A DNA stretch of 64,000 bases from positions 1,364,001-1,428,000 of the forward strand of contig PZJY01000012.1 in NCBI GenBank assembly GCA_031472005.1, written 5' to 3'. Below, in pieces: positions 1 through 11,498 of this stretch; position 1 is the first letter of the stretch, and every line of letters starts with the position of its first letter. Made by a program: the position numbers and the translations under genes. The notes under the pieces were generated by a model that was not told the origin of the DNA, searched no databases, and saw only the letters and a program-made list of their open reading frames with translations. Source of the stretch: Tetracladium setigerum (lineage: Eukaryota; Ascomycota; Leotiomycetes; Helotiales).

Positions 1-266
1 CGGGGTACGATAGCTGAGATGAGGAGTTTGTAGTTGAAAACTGCTGGACGGCCTTCTTCGTACGGATCGATTTCGACGTGCTTTTTGGTGAGGGAATCGC
101 CGTTGTCGTTAGCTCCGTCGCCAAATTTCCAGGATGGATTGACCGTTCGGGTCATATGGAATTTGGAGGTGGTGGACCATGGCTCACGTTCGGATTCGAC
201 CTTTTTGAAATCTGGGTGGGGATTGCGCTGGATAAGCTTTTCAGCATCGTGCTTGGGTTGGCTCAT
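1..266 (-). CDS. Flavin reductase-like (FMN-binding) protein, 5' part only
   Basis: Reading the minus strand from an ATG at 266-264 gives 88 codons that run off the left window edge without a stop. The N-terminus is hydrophilic, with a run PHPDFKKVESERE, a later NPSWKFGDGAND and an EIDPYEEGRPAVFNYK stretch just before the cut. This arrangement is what I recall for fungal flavoprotein oxygenases/flavin reductases of the DIM6/NTAB type, where the FMN-binding split-barrel follows directly. The family reduces or binds FMN, usually in the cytosol. Only the leader before the barrel is visible, so catalytic features cannot be checked. It is divergent from the regulator at 1345 across about 1.1 kb. 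Assignment rests on remembered family similarity. Confidence 0.65.
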   Translation of the reverse strand, partial: MSQPKHDAEKLIQRNPHPDFKKVESEREPWSTTSKFHMTRTVNPSWKFGDGANDNGDSLTKKHVEIDPYEEGRPAVFNYKLLISAIVP

Positions 267-787
267 GGTTGAGGAGGTGGTGAAGTTGTGGGATTGGAAA
301 TTCTTGCTGTGAGTGGGGGAATGTGGTGAAGGGGGCACGTTCTTGAGGGATTGAAGAGTCTGAAAATGTGTCAGTATGTCGAATAAGTAAGGTTAGTGAT
401 CACTTGAACGGGGGCGGCTTGCCTGGAGGCTCTGGAGAGTTTCGATGTCATAGAGAGTGGGAGAGATTGCAAGTGCCGGTTGTGACGGGTTGCATGAAAT
501 ATATGTGAAGTCATGATGTGAGGCTTGATTGCTAAGGAGGAAAGGGACAGCCGGAATCTTGCGCTCCCCAAACGCCATTCTCTTTGGTCGCCATGCCAAT
601 CCGATGATCCTTGGCTGACTTTCCCATTCTTTTCAATCCTATCAAACTTTCCGAGTCCATTTCTATCGGGCTAGCAATTACCTTCATCTTTCCTCATTTC
701 CGCTATTTGTTTGTTCACGGCTTCCATCGGTCCAGTGGAAGTTGTTCCTTATCGATGATTATGTCAGGGCCATACAGTGCTGCGATG

Positions 788-799
788 TACTGTACAGTA
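788..799. promoter_or_regulatory. 12 bp palindrome TACTGTACAGTA
   Basis: This is a perfect inverted repeat in non-coding DNA. Related TACTGTA/TACAGTA strings recur in other intergenic parts of the window. The function is unknown; a binding site for a dimeric regulator is one possibility. Confidence 0.4.
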
Positions 800-940
800 A
801 GGATGCATCATCAAATACGATGGTACTGTCTTGAGAGATCAATTGTTTGTACACATTGTTTCAAGATTTTGAGTGTAGCAGCTTCTTGGTAATATGTCTT
901 ACCGATGCACTTCAATCACAATTTACCATGCTTATTTCTT

Positions 941-950
941 ATCACGTGAT
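941..950. promoter_or_regulatory. E-box palindrome ATCACGTGAT
   Basis: A perfect 10 bp palindrome around CACGTG in the divergent promoter. CACGTG is the known core for bHLH factors. Occupancy is inferred only. Confidence 0.4.
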
Positions 951-1344
951 CTATGCGATAGTCAGCCGCGGTGAACCAGGTCACAGCCAGCGTAGATTTC
1001 CTTCATCTGCCGTCCTCAACGACTTTATGCACATTTTCAAGTTATCCTAAGCAGCGTGATAGATTAAAACTCTCCGTTTCACCAGTCAATCCCGCCACTT
1101 CCTTACCACAGCATGTCGTGGTTCAAATGGAAATTCACAAAACCTCTCGGCCGAGATTTCAAGCAGGCGGAAACGTTTCGGCATTTTCGCTGAATTAATG
1201 AACTTATATCCGACATCACTCCTTGGAAATGTCACATCAAACTTCCTGATTTTGTCCTTTACATTCTTGGGAAATATATGATTCTAAGTTCCTTGCTGAC
1301 GGAGATCTCACCCCACGTTACGGCCGACGGACTTCACTATCTTC

Positions 1345-3477
1345 ATGGAGCGACAAGCGCGTCGACGTCGAAGGCCAGCATTGTCCTGTCTCGAATGCCG
1401 ACGCCGCAAGATCAAGTGCGATCGAAATGAACCTTGCAACCATTGTATCACCTCTCAGACTCAATGTAACTTCGATTCCAACAGCACTGAACACGTCCTG
1501 TTTCGGCAACAGCCGCAATTGGGCTCCATCCCAAGCCCATCTCCATCGGTAGCAGCAACAGCTCCTCCCAATCAATATCATACACCAAATGCCGTTTTCC
1601 ACACTGAAATACGACAATCAGTTCGTCCTCGGGACACTGAATCACCAAATTTCCAGGATCTTCTGCGACGAGTGCAATTGCTCGAAGAGTCCGCATCATC
1701 TGGTCCTCGCCAAGCACCGTCCGAGACTGGACTGCTAGATTCGCAAATCATCCTGAACAAAACGAGGCTATTGGGATGGAGTCACAGGATGGGATGGGGG
1801 GGAGAGGTACGAAGCATTTCTCCGAGTTTCGATTTCCACTGATCAATTCGCAAGTTTGCATCAATTTGGGCCTGCTATACTGAGGCTACTGGCGATGGGG
1901 ACGGGACTTTGTACCAAGACACCGAAACTCGAGCCCAAGTGGTTAGGATCGGTAATCTTCTTCGGAAATGCAAAGAAATAGCAAGGATTATCAAAATGGA
2001 AAGGCCCAGCCGATGTCTTTCATGTCCTGAGTTCAGTCTCACATATCCGTCACGCGAGATGGCCGATAAAATGGCAAGCCTCTACTTTGGATCCTTCGAG
2101 TCGACACACCGGATAATTCACGTGCCAAGCTTCTGGATTGAGTATCAGAGATATTGGGACGACCCAGAAACTGTAACGATGGGCCTGCGTCTCAAGATGC
2201 TTCTTGTGATTGGAATAGGATCGAGCCTATACGAGCAAAGTGCTGCGGACACTACTTTTCGCCATATGGTTCATCAATGGATATATGCTGCTCAGAATTG
2301 GCTGTCTGGTCCATTGGAAAAAGACCGCTTAAACATCACCGGTATTCAGGTCCACTGCCTCGCAATTCTAGGAAGACAGATCTTTTCAATCGGTGGTGAT
2401 CTTGTATGGATGTCAATGGGGTCGCTTATCCACAGAGCCATGCAGATTGGATTGCATCGCGACCCCAAACACTTCCCAGCAATATCTGTGTTGCAAGCTG
2501 AAGTCCGCCGGAGGCTTTGGGCCACCATTCTGGAACTAGTCGTGCAGTCTTCACTTGACTCGGCAATGCCACCTAGGATTTCCTTTGACGAATTTGACAC
2601 TCAGCCCCCGTCCAACATCAACGATAATGAAATAGATGAGTCAACCACGGTTCTCCAGCCTCACCCCAAGGATACTTACACGTCCACGTCGATTCAGATC
2701 ACTCTGCTCGACTCACTGCCAATCCGCCTGCGAGTATTGCAGCGTCTGAATGGCTTGCACTCCGAGTTATCTTACCTCGATGTCCTAGCGCTGAGTGCAG
2801 AGATCACCGACGCATATCGATCTTGTGGTAGTTTCATGAAAAGGCATGAAGAGTCTGGTGTGACGCCTTTTCATCGGAATTTGCTATATTACTTGGTGCG
2901 CCGATTCTTGATTCCTCTGCATTGTCCATTTGCCAATAAAGCGCGAGCGAACCCATTATTCCACTACTCCCTCAAAGTTAGTCTAGATGCTTCCATGGCC
3001 ATCATCTCACCCGAACCAGATGAAAGATTTTCTCGTCTAATGGCTATCGGCGGGGGCTTGTTTAGGGAGGGGTTCAGGTATGCAATGGCCGTCATCAGTG
3101 TCGAGTTAATGGCTCAGAGTCTCGACGGAACGCTATTACAGAACTCTCAATATCTTAAAGAAGCAGTTAAGAATATGATTTCATTGTCAGCCGAGAGGAT
3201 CCGGCAAGGCGAAACCAACGTCAAGAGCCACATGTTTCTCAATATGGTCACAGCTCAGGTAGACGCCATGGAAATGGGCACTCCATATGAGTCTAAAATT
3301 GCCCAAAGTGCGGTTGATAGCCTCGAGTTTTGTCATACTCTACTGCAGACACGAGCTAACACTATTTCCACCCCTCAAAATACGGATCTCATGTCGACAG
3401 ACCTTTATGGTGGGCAAGAAGGCTATGGGATGGACTTTGATCTTGAATTTTTCTTGCCAGATGCAGGTTTCACTTAG
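1345..3477 (+). CDS. Zn2Cys6 fungal-specific transcription factor
   Basis: Two exons, 1345-1806 and 1885-3477, with a 78 bp phase-0 intron (donor GTACGA, acceptor TGAG), give 684 residues. The N-terminal binuclear zinc cluster has cysteines at 15, 18, 25, 31, 34 and 41 (CX2CX6CX5CX2CX6C), preceded by a basic run RRRRRP. A linker follows, then the fungal-specific regulatory (middle homology) domain, with the typical block IHRAMQIGLHRDP and the EVRRRLWATI helix. The product should be a nuclear DNA-binding activator or repressor recognising CGG triplets. It lies 405 bp upstream of, and on the same strand as, a PDR pump whose promoter contains a CCCGGA inverted repeat. Regulation of that pump is therefore a natural hypothesis. 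CGG triplets just before its own ATG would allow autoregulation. The intron boundary is inferred. Confidence 0.88.
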
Positions 3478-3882
3478 TAAATTAAACCATCATTTGTCTA
3501 AGAGTTCCTCGCACTTTGCTACTTTTTTACATCCTATCAGTTTTGAGAAGAAATAAAAGAGCTAGAGCCCGCAATTTGAATGAATCTTTATCCTGATACT
3601 CAGAAATAGGCTTGACCAGGCACATCTCATCCCGGAAGTCCGGGTTGAATCCGAATAGAAGGAGCTGTATCGGTAATTTGGCGGCTTGTTGTCTTCTTCG
3701 GCCGAGATGGGCAGTGACGGCGATTTATTCGGACATAGTTTTGCTAGTGTCAATTACTACTTAATAATCTTCCATTGGCATCAACAGAGAGGTAGTTCTC
3801 CTCAGCCAGTCTCAAATTTCGTAACAATTCACTCTTAATATTCTCATTTCTTCTTCGGCTTCAACTGGACACATAATATTCA
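3478..3882. other. Promoter of the PDR transporter
   Basis: No gene. This 405 bp gap carries CGG-type palindromes suited to Zn2Cys6 proteins: CCCGGAAGTCCGGG at 3631-3644 and TCGGCCGA at 3698-3705. The transporter ATG follows at 3883. Confidence 0.6.
3631..3644. promoter_or_regulatory. CGG-N4-CCG inverted repeat upstream of ABC pump
   Basis: CCCGGAAGTCCGGG has perfect 6 bp arms around a 2 bp centre and embeds CGG-N4-CCG. Zn2Cys6 dimers bind paired CGG triplets, and such elements control yeast drug pumps. It sits about 240 bp before the transporter ATG. Binding by the adjacent regulator is inferred. Confidence 0.5.
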
Positions 3883-6800
3883 ATGAATACGACAAAGCGA
3901 CACTCCCTAGTGCAAGAGCTTGCACGCGAGCACCTGCAAAAGGAGGAAGGCAACCCCGATTCTTTGTTTACGGATGACCTGCCAGATTCTCCTCTAAATC
4001 CCAGCAGCAAAAACTTCAACGCGCGAAATTGGGCCACGAACATTGCCAAGGTTGCGAAGGAACGTGGACAAGATTTCCGTCAAGTCGGGCTCTGTTTCCA
4101 AAACTTGAACGTGTCTGGGTATGGTACACCTGCCGACTTTCAAAAGAACGTGGGCAATATCTGGCTAGCTTTGCCTGGCATAGTCCGTCGCTTTTTCTTC
4201 AGTACAGCTGGTCACACTCGGATTGAAATTCTGCAAGGATTTGACGGACTTATACGCCCTGGGGAGATGTGTGTTGTTCTAGGCCCGCCTGGATCTGGCT
4301 GCTCAACTTTCCTCAAGACCATAGCGGGTGACACAAATGGACTTGACATCAGTAAAGGTTCATACTTCAACTACCAAGGGCTTTCGGCCAGAGAAATGCA
4401 TACTCAGCATCGAGGTGATGCCATTTACACAGCTGAGGTCGACGTCCACTTTCCTCATCTCACAGTTGGCGAGACATTGAGCTTTGCTGCGCATGCACGT
4501 TGTGGAAGGGAGCTTCCAGACAATATCACTCGCAGCCGGTGAGCTAGCGAAATCTTTCTTTTGTCTAAGTCCTCCTCCTTGCTGGACTAAAGCTAATATG
4601 ACCTCTCGTAGGTACTGTGAGCACCTCCGAGACGTCGTCATGGCTATGTACGGCATTAGCCACACTCTTCACACGAAGGTTGGAGATGCGTATACACAAG
4701 GAGTTAGTGGTGGCGAGAGAAAGCGGGTCTCAATTGCTGAAGCAACGTTGGCAGAATCGCCCTTCCAATGCTGGGACAAGTGGGCGAGCTCCTCCTCATT
4801 ACTGAAGTAGACGCTGACTATTACCTCAAGTTCGACACGGGGTCTTGACTCAGCCAATGCAATTGAGTTTTGCAAGACCTTGAGAATACAGTCGGATTCG
4901 TTCGGCCACGCATGTGCTGCCTCTATGTATCAGGCGCCCCAGAGCGCTTACGATTTGTTTGACAAGGCACTGGTTCTTTATGTATGCTCCTATCTAAAAG
5001 TTCACTTGTCACTTCTCCTAAGCACCACACTCTTAGCTATGTAGAATGGTTGCTAATTATATTTATCTAGGAGGGACGTCAGATCTACTTTGGGCCTGCA
5101 TGTAAAGCCAAAGAATACTTCATCAACCTTGGATTTGAAATGGATACACGCCAAACAACACCAGACTTTCTCACATCCATGTGTTCGTCTACTGAGCGAA
5201 TCTCTCGGCCCGGCTTCAGTACACCACGAACTTCCCATGAATTTGCATCTGCTTGGAAGAATAGTCTGGAGTATAAGGCACTTCAACTCGAAATCGACAA
5301 ATACAAAACGCAGCATGTGATTGGCGGTCCGGATGCTGAAACTTTTCGACGACTTAAGAAGTCACACCAGGCGAAGGGACAACGACTCAAATCGCCTTAT
5401 ACCTTGACTTTCTGGCAGCAGGTCCAACTTTGCATTTGGCGTGGGGCTAAGAGACTCAAAGCCGATCCCAATATGACTATTGGCACGATGATCGGGAATT
5501 CGATTCTAGCTCTCATCATCTCCTCCTTGTTCTTCAACATGGAAACTAACACCAATGCATTCTACGATCGGGCTGTAGTTCTCTTTGTCGCCATCTTGTT
5601 CAATGCATTCGCTTCAATTCTCGAAATTATGACACTGTACGCCTATCGACCTATCGTTGAAAAGCAGTCTCGGTATGCATTTTACCACCCGTCAGCCGAA
5701 GCCACTGCCTCTGTTCTGCTTGACTTGCCGTTGAAGATACTCAACGCAATCTCTTTCAACTTGGTGTTCTACTTTATGACTAATTTAAGACGGGAACCTG
5801 GTCCTTTCTTTTACTATTTACTTGTCGTATTCCTCATTGTCATGGCTATGTCTGGTATTTTTAGATCTATGTAAGTCTCCAAGTTGTGGGTTTTCGGTTG
5901 CATGAAGCACTGACATCCTCCAGCGGCTCAATATCGCGGACAGAGCAACAAGCAATGGTCCCTGCAACCATGATAATGCTAGCTCTGCTCATTTTCACAG
6001 GGTTTGTCGTCCCAATTGATTACATGCCGCGCTGGTGTCGGTGGATCAATTATGTGAATCCCGTGGCATATGGCTACGAATCATTGATGGTAAATGAGTT
6101 TCATGGCCGCAATTTTCCGTGCTCTGCATACGTCCCCGACTACCCAAATATTACTGCAAGCAGTGTAGCTTGCGATGCTGTTGGTGCGGTCATCGGTGAG
6201 CCGTTTGTCAACGGGAACAAGTACATCCATTCGGCATACAACTACCTTCACAGCCATAAATGGCGAAATGTTGGCATTATCCTGGCGATGGCAATCTTCA
6301 ATCATTTTTTGTATTTTGTTGGCAGCGAATATATCACGGCCAAGAAGTCCAAGGGGGAAGTACTTGTTTTCCGCCGTGGCTTTGTTCCACTATCTTCCAC
6401 TCATGGTGGTGAGGATCCTGAGAAGTTGCCTACAAGCCCTGCATTAGTTGTAGAGAAACAACCCGGTGAGCGCATCTTCAGCAAAAAGGGGAGCTTTCAA
6501 GGCTCCGAAAGCGTCTTTACATGGAGTAACATTTGTTATGACATCAAGATCAAGGGCGAAACTCAACGCATCCTGAATGACATTGATGGTTGGGTTAAGC
6601 CTGGGACTCTCACGGCCTTGATGGTAAGATAGCAGTATCAATTCTGTTGAACTGAAGCTGACTTTTCTAGGGTGTTTCCGGAGCTGGAAAAACGACCTTG
6701 TTGGATTGTTTGGCAGACCGTCGAGGGGGCGTGGGTATAATCAAGGGCCAAATGCTGGTCGATGGGAAGTTGCGCGACGAGAGCTTCCAGCGCAATACTG

Positions 6801-8750
6801 GTTATGCTCAGGTAATCTCTTTCCCCTAATCTTCTACGGCCCCTTGAATGCTTGTATTAACAGCTCATTAGCAACAAGATCTACATCTGGAGACAAGTAC
6901 TGTCCGAGAGGTAAGGATCCTTTTTTACGTCCTTGTGCAGGAATGGAATCAACATTTATTGACTTTTCAAAAATTACAGGCTCTGGAATTCTCGGCCCTT
7001 CTTCGTCAACCCGCTAGTAATTCAACAAAGGAAAAGTTGGAATACGTGGATGAAGTGATCAAATTGTTGGCAATGGAAGAATATACCGATGCTATTGTTG
7101 GCGTGCTAGGCGAGGGCCTCAACGTTGAACAGCGTAAACGCTTGACTATCGGAGTCGAATTGGCTGCAAAACCACCACTTCTGCTATTTGTCGATGAGCC
7201 TACGTCTGGTCTTGACTCTCAAACTAGTTGGGCCATTCTAGACCTGCTGGAGAGACTCTCCGCAGCTGGTCAGTCTATTCTTTGCACTATCCATCAGCCT
7301 TCCGCAATGCTGTTTCAACGATTTGATCGACTGCTCTTGCTCGCTGAAGGAGGCCGCACTGTTTATTTTGGTTGGTATTTTCTTGCTTTCTCCACGTCTT
7401 TCCAGTGCTTTTTTATATATATAAAAGATATCAAAATGATTTTAAGGCAATACTGATTGATGTCCATTTTTCACAGGAGAGATTGGCGGCAATTCAGAGG
7501 TCCTTATGAATTATTTTGAGCGAAACGCTGCGCCACCTTGTCCACCTGGTGCCAATCCAGCTGAGTGGATGCTGGAAGCCATTGGTGCCGCTCCCGGTAG
7601 CTCTTCTGACATTGACTGGCACCAATACTGGCGGTCCAGCCAAGAATATGCGAACGTTCAGAGAGAATTGCAACGGCTCAAAGCTTTGGCTTCGGATGAA
7701 CAGTCAACAGATGAAACAAATACCCCGGCCTCACATCTTGAATTTGCTGCACCACTATGGAAGCAAACCTTGGTTGTTACGCTACGAGCATTCCAACAAT
7801 CCTGGCGGACTCCTTCTTACGTCTACTCGAAGCTCAGTCTCTGCATATCAAGCAGTTTATTCATCGGCCTCGTCTTTCTTAACGCACCTCTCTCAATTCA
7901 AGGCCTTCAAAACCAAATGTTCGCTATCTTCGAGCTGGCCAGCATTTTTGGCCAGCTCGTAGAACAACAGATGCCACAGTTTGTCATTGCACGGTCTTTG
8001 TACGAGGTCCGCGAGCGACCTGCTAAGACCTACTCCTGGAAGGTCTTTATGTTCAGTCAGATCCTCGTCGAAATCCCATGGAACACCCTCGCTTCAGTCT
8101 TCATGTGGGCGCTCGTATACTACCCTGTCGGATTCTACCAGAATGCCGAAGCAGCTGGTCAAGCCACGGAGCGAGCCGGATTGATGTGGCTTCTAATGTG
8201 GCAGTTCATGATGTTCATGTCAACATTTGCACACATGTGTGTCTCCTTTACCAACTCTGCCGAGGAGGGCGGCAATATCGCCAATTTTCTCTTCATATTT
8301 ATTTTCTTCTTCTGTGGGGTTTTGACACCGCTGAGTTCCATGCCTGGTTTTTGGATCTTTCTGTATCGCGTCTCGCCGTTGAGTTATTGGGTTTCGGCTG
8401 TCTTGTCAACAGGCCTCGCTAATGTCGATATAACTTGTGCGAATAATGAGTATACCAGTGTCGTCCTTCCAGAGGGCCAGACTTGTGGAGCGTACATGGC
8501 AGATTATATCTCTAGGGCTGGCGGGTACGTGCTGGATGCTGAAGCAACGAGCAGTTGTAGCTTCTGCAAGATCAAGAATTCGAACGTTTTCCTGTCCCGT
8601 ATCGGTTCTGATTATGGGGATAGATGGCGCAATTTTGGTATTTTGTGGGCGTATATTGCATTCAATATTGTGGCAGCTTTGGTTCTGTACTGGCTGGTGA
8701 GAATGCCAAAAGGGAAGAGGAAGGCAAAGTTATGGGAGGGTAACAGATAA
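3883..8750 (+). CDS. PDR-type (ABCG) full-size ABC transporter
   Basis: Nine exons join in phase to 1439 residues: 3883-4538, 4612-4779, 4831-4981, 5071-5870, 5924-6623, 6671-6811, 6872-6910, 6980-7370 and 7477-8750. The order is reverse topology, NBD-TMD-NBD-TMD, as in PDR pumps. NBD1 has a degenerate Walker A GPPGSGCST (residues 134-142), the signature VSGGERKRVS and a Walker B ending WDNSTRGLDSA. NBD2 has canonical GVSGAGKTT (826-834), the degenerate signature LNVEQRKR and VDEPTSGLDSQ (around 956). This complementary degeneracy is normal for the family. Two blocks of hydrophobic segments follow the NBDs. The product should export drugs, toxins or lipophilic metabolites across the plasma membrane. 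It lies downstream of the regulator at 1345 and upstream of an alpha/beta hydrolase. The first intron-2 join rebuilds the conserved NSTRGLD motif, supporting the model. Confidence 0.93.
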
Positions 8751-9500
8751 TGAAGTGGTAATAATGTTGCGATCTGCTATCATGCAGCATGTTGTTGTGT
8801 CTGGGTTTTCTTCATTACAGCTCTCTCTTGTCAAGGGAACCTTTCCTAGCATTCCGAAACTCCACTCATTACTTAAAATATGCAATAATATCGTATTCCA
8901 AAGATCTTTCAATGTTAAATTTGACATATAAGATCCTCAAAACGTACAAAGGTATATGGTGTTTTTGGGAGTTTGGAAGTCACGTGGTAAAATCGAATGA
9001 CTGTACATACTGTCAAGCCCCATTTCATCTCTTTACCTATTCTTATCTGTGTATTCATACGGTTATAAATACTCATAGTGTGTGTGTATACAGATATGTG
9101 TAACGGGAAAAAGTAGTTGGATTAAGCAGGTGACGATTAGCTCCAACTTAAGAGAGGGGAAGCCGAAGCGGACAAGGGGAAGCGGAGCGTCAACATCAAC
9201 AAGTGAAGCCCCACGTTTGCGAAACTGTGATCTTTTGATTCACGAAATTACAAATCATCTTCATTTTATTGCTGACGAAGAATATAGATTCTATAGGGCA
9301 ACAAGCACGAAATTTCAAAATCGTTTCACGTTGCGGGGCCAGCTTGGTAATAATATTCAGTTTCTCTCAGTTCATGAATCGGTTGCGTAACTGATTTCAA
9401 AGAATCACCTGCCAACTCACGATAACAGTTCGTACTACTTCATTCAACAAGAACCCCGATCGCAGAAGTTTAAACACTCGTACTTTAAAAAGTCAACACC
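8751..9500. other. Intergenic region before the alpha/beta hydrolase
   Basis: No supported gene. It contains CACGTG at 8981-8986, a CTGTACATACTGT string near 9001-9013, and a direct repeat GAAGCGGA at 9165-9172 and 9179-9186. The last could serve as a CGG half-site pair for a Zn2Cys6 factor. Confidence 0.5.
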
Positions 9501-10742
9501 ATGACAGACATCAAAACCTATAAACTCGGAGACTGGAAACTTCAGTCTGGGGAGAGTATCAAGGATGCGAGTATCGCCTACAAGACGTTCGGATCCCCCT
9601 CATTGCCAGCTATCATATACCCCTCATGGTTTTCAGGGTCGATCAAGGACAATGAATGGTTGATCGGTGAGAAACACGCTTTGAATCCAAAGGAATACTT
9701 TATCGTTGTCACAGCTCTCTTTGGCAATGGCCAATCTACATCTCCTTCGAACTCTGACATCAAACCCTTCCCCAGAGTCACATTCTATGACAATGTTAGG
9801 GCCCAACACACTCTTGTGACTGAACATTTGGGTATCAAACACGCTCGGGCTGTTCTGGGCTGGTCAATGGGTGCGGGACAGACTTTCCAATGGGCCACAA
9901 CGTATTTGATCCATATCTCTAAATCCACGGAACGGAAACTGACCTTCAAATAGGTATCCGGACTTCATGGACATATGTGTCCCCTTTTGCGGGTCAGCAA
10001 AGACCTCTCTTCACAACCAAATCTTCCTTGAGGGAATCAAAGCTGCGTTGTTGGGAGCCAAAAAGCACTCCTCGGCTGGAATTTGCGAGGATGGAATTCT
10101 TCCCAAGGGGGAAACATATCGCACATGGACCGCCGAAGAAAGGGAAGTCGGGCTGAAAGCTTTCGGACGTGTATATGCCGGCTGGGGATTCAGCCAAGCT
10201 TTCTATCGCGAGAAACTCTATGAAAATAAGATGGGATACAAGAATCTTGAGGATTTCCTGGTCAACTTCTGGGAGTCTTGGGCTCTTTCCAAAGGTATTT
10301 ATGTGTTTACCTCAAAACTTTGTGCAAGATTACACTTGCTAATGGTGCGTGCAGATCCCGAGAATTTGCTTACTATGCTTTACACATGGCAATCTGGGGA
10401 TTGTAGCTTGCAGGAGAAGTATAATGGTGACTTCAGGGCGGCTATGCAAGGTATCAAGGCGAAAACGCTGGTGCTTCCGGGCAAAACTGATTTGTACTTC
10501 CCGTAAGCGACCATTCTTCTGTGATTCGATAACACTTGCTGATCATCATGAAAAGTCCCGAAGACTCGGAAATTGAAGTTGCAAACATGAAAGAAGGGGT
10601 TGGAAAACTTGACATTTTCCCCTCGATCTGGGGTCACTGGGCAGGAGGTCCAGGTGACAGTAAGGAGGATGTAAAATGGCTTGATGAGAAGCTTCGGGAG
10701 GTCTTAGGTGACTCTTTGGACTTTCAAAAGTTGAAGATTTGA
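9501..10742 (+). CDS. Alpha/beta hydrolase, homoserine O-acetyltransferase-like
   Basis: Four exons, 9501-9901, 9954-10294, 10355-10502 and 10556-10742, join in phase to 358 residues. The first intron falls inside the conserved QWATTYPDFMD segment, which is restored by splicing. The nucleophile elbow is GWSMGAG with Ser122. The probable acid is Asp293 in the GKTDLYFP block, and the probable base is His324 in WGHWAGGP, giving a complete Ser-Asp-His triad. Many fungal members of this MetX-like family are not the methionine-pathway enzyme and act as acyltransferases or esterases of unknown substrate. The length suits the shorter fungal group. Its position behind a regulator and a PDR pump suggests a role in modifying whatever the pump exports, but that is inference. 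Confidence 0.85.
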
Positions 10743-10874
10743 TTGTAGCACAACAAATTTGGCACTAGCCAGACGGCTGTATTTCATTATGATCAAGCTC
10801 GCAAATTGTCCGCAAGAATGTGCCAGAGGGAGGGAGATTGGCAAGAGGAAAATATATTCTGTTTTATAAACTTG

Positions 10875-10882
10875 CACGTGAT
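10875..10882 (+). promoter_or_regulatory. CACGTGAT element 114 bp before PAC4
   Basis: The E-box-like string GCACGTGAT lies 114 bp upstream of the PAC4 ATG. An identical nine-base string occurs upstream of the UCH37 gene at 29874-29882. A shared regulator is inferred, not shown. Confidence 0.35.
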
Positions 10883-10995
10883 CATGCAACAAGGATGCTG
10901 AGGAACTGTATTCTTGGCGTTCAGCCTGTTATCCATCCACTTCATACTTCAATGAACACCACAATTCTCCAAATTTGAGAAACGCATTCGAAACA

Positions 10996-11498
10996 ATGGC
11001 AAACGAGAGATCAGCTATGGAAGTATCTGCCCCACCAATCGAGCTGTCATTTCCAATGCCCAAAGCCCCCGATACTCGCATCCACATCCAGCTTACAATC
11101 CGCACGACATCGCTCCTCATCTTCTTAACCACAGCTTTGAACGGGGACATCTCGACGAAGGCTCCCTTGGGATCATTTGTTTATGCTCTTCCAGACGTAA
11201 ATTGCACTCAAAACCACGTCTTAACTTGTATTGTCTAACAATGTTACAGAGACTAAACCCCGGCGGAACACTTTCTACTCCTCTTTATACATACGAAGCA
11301 TCCCTCGACTTCACAATCCGCCTTGCAAAACTGCTAGCACGCAAAGCTGGACGCCCGGTCTACGTGGGAAATTCAATAAGCTTTGCAAGCGCCGGAATGG
11401 GTGGTACTGTTGAGGAGGAGATGGAGGGGTTCCGGAAAGTGGTAGAGGTCGTGATGGAAGAGTTTCACAAATCGCAACCTGCTGTCAAGGGACCTTGA
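10996..11498 (+). CDS. Proteasome assembly chaperone 4 (PAC4/Pba4-like)
   Basis: Two exons, 10996-11196 and 11250-11498, with a 53 bp phase-0 intron, give 149 residues. I chose the ATG at 10996 because the open frame upstream starts only from TTG. The protein is small and single-domain. It begins with a beta-strand-rich half ending in SFVYALPD and continues with a DFTIRLAKLLARK helix, a PVYVGNSI strand, and a C-terminal helix containing EEEMEGFRKVVEVV. This is the pattern of the PAC3/PAC4 heterodimer chaperones, which help assemble the 20S proteasome alpha ring in the cytosol. The small size fits. The assignment is by remembered similarity and should be confirmed by a profile search. Confidence 0.75.

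Larger units (their letters stand above)
267..1344. other. Divergent intergenic region between flavin reductase and Zn2Cys6 regulator
   Basis: No convincing gene was found here; the short open frames have no protein-like character. It holds both promoters. Visible elements are a 10 bp palindrome ATCACGTGAT at 941-950 (E-box/bHLH type), a perfect 12 bp palindrome TACTGTACAGTA at 788-799, and a CGGCCG core at 1321-1326 only 18 bp before the regulator ATG. Confidence 0.6.
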
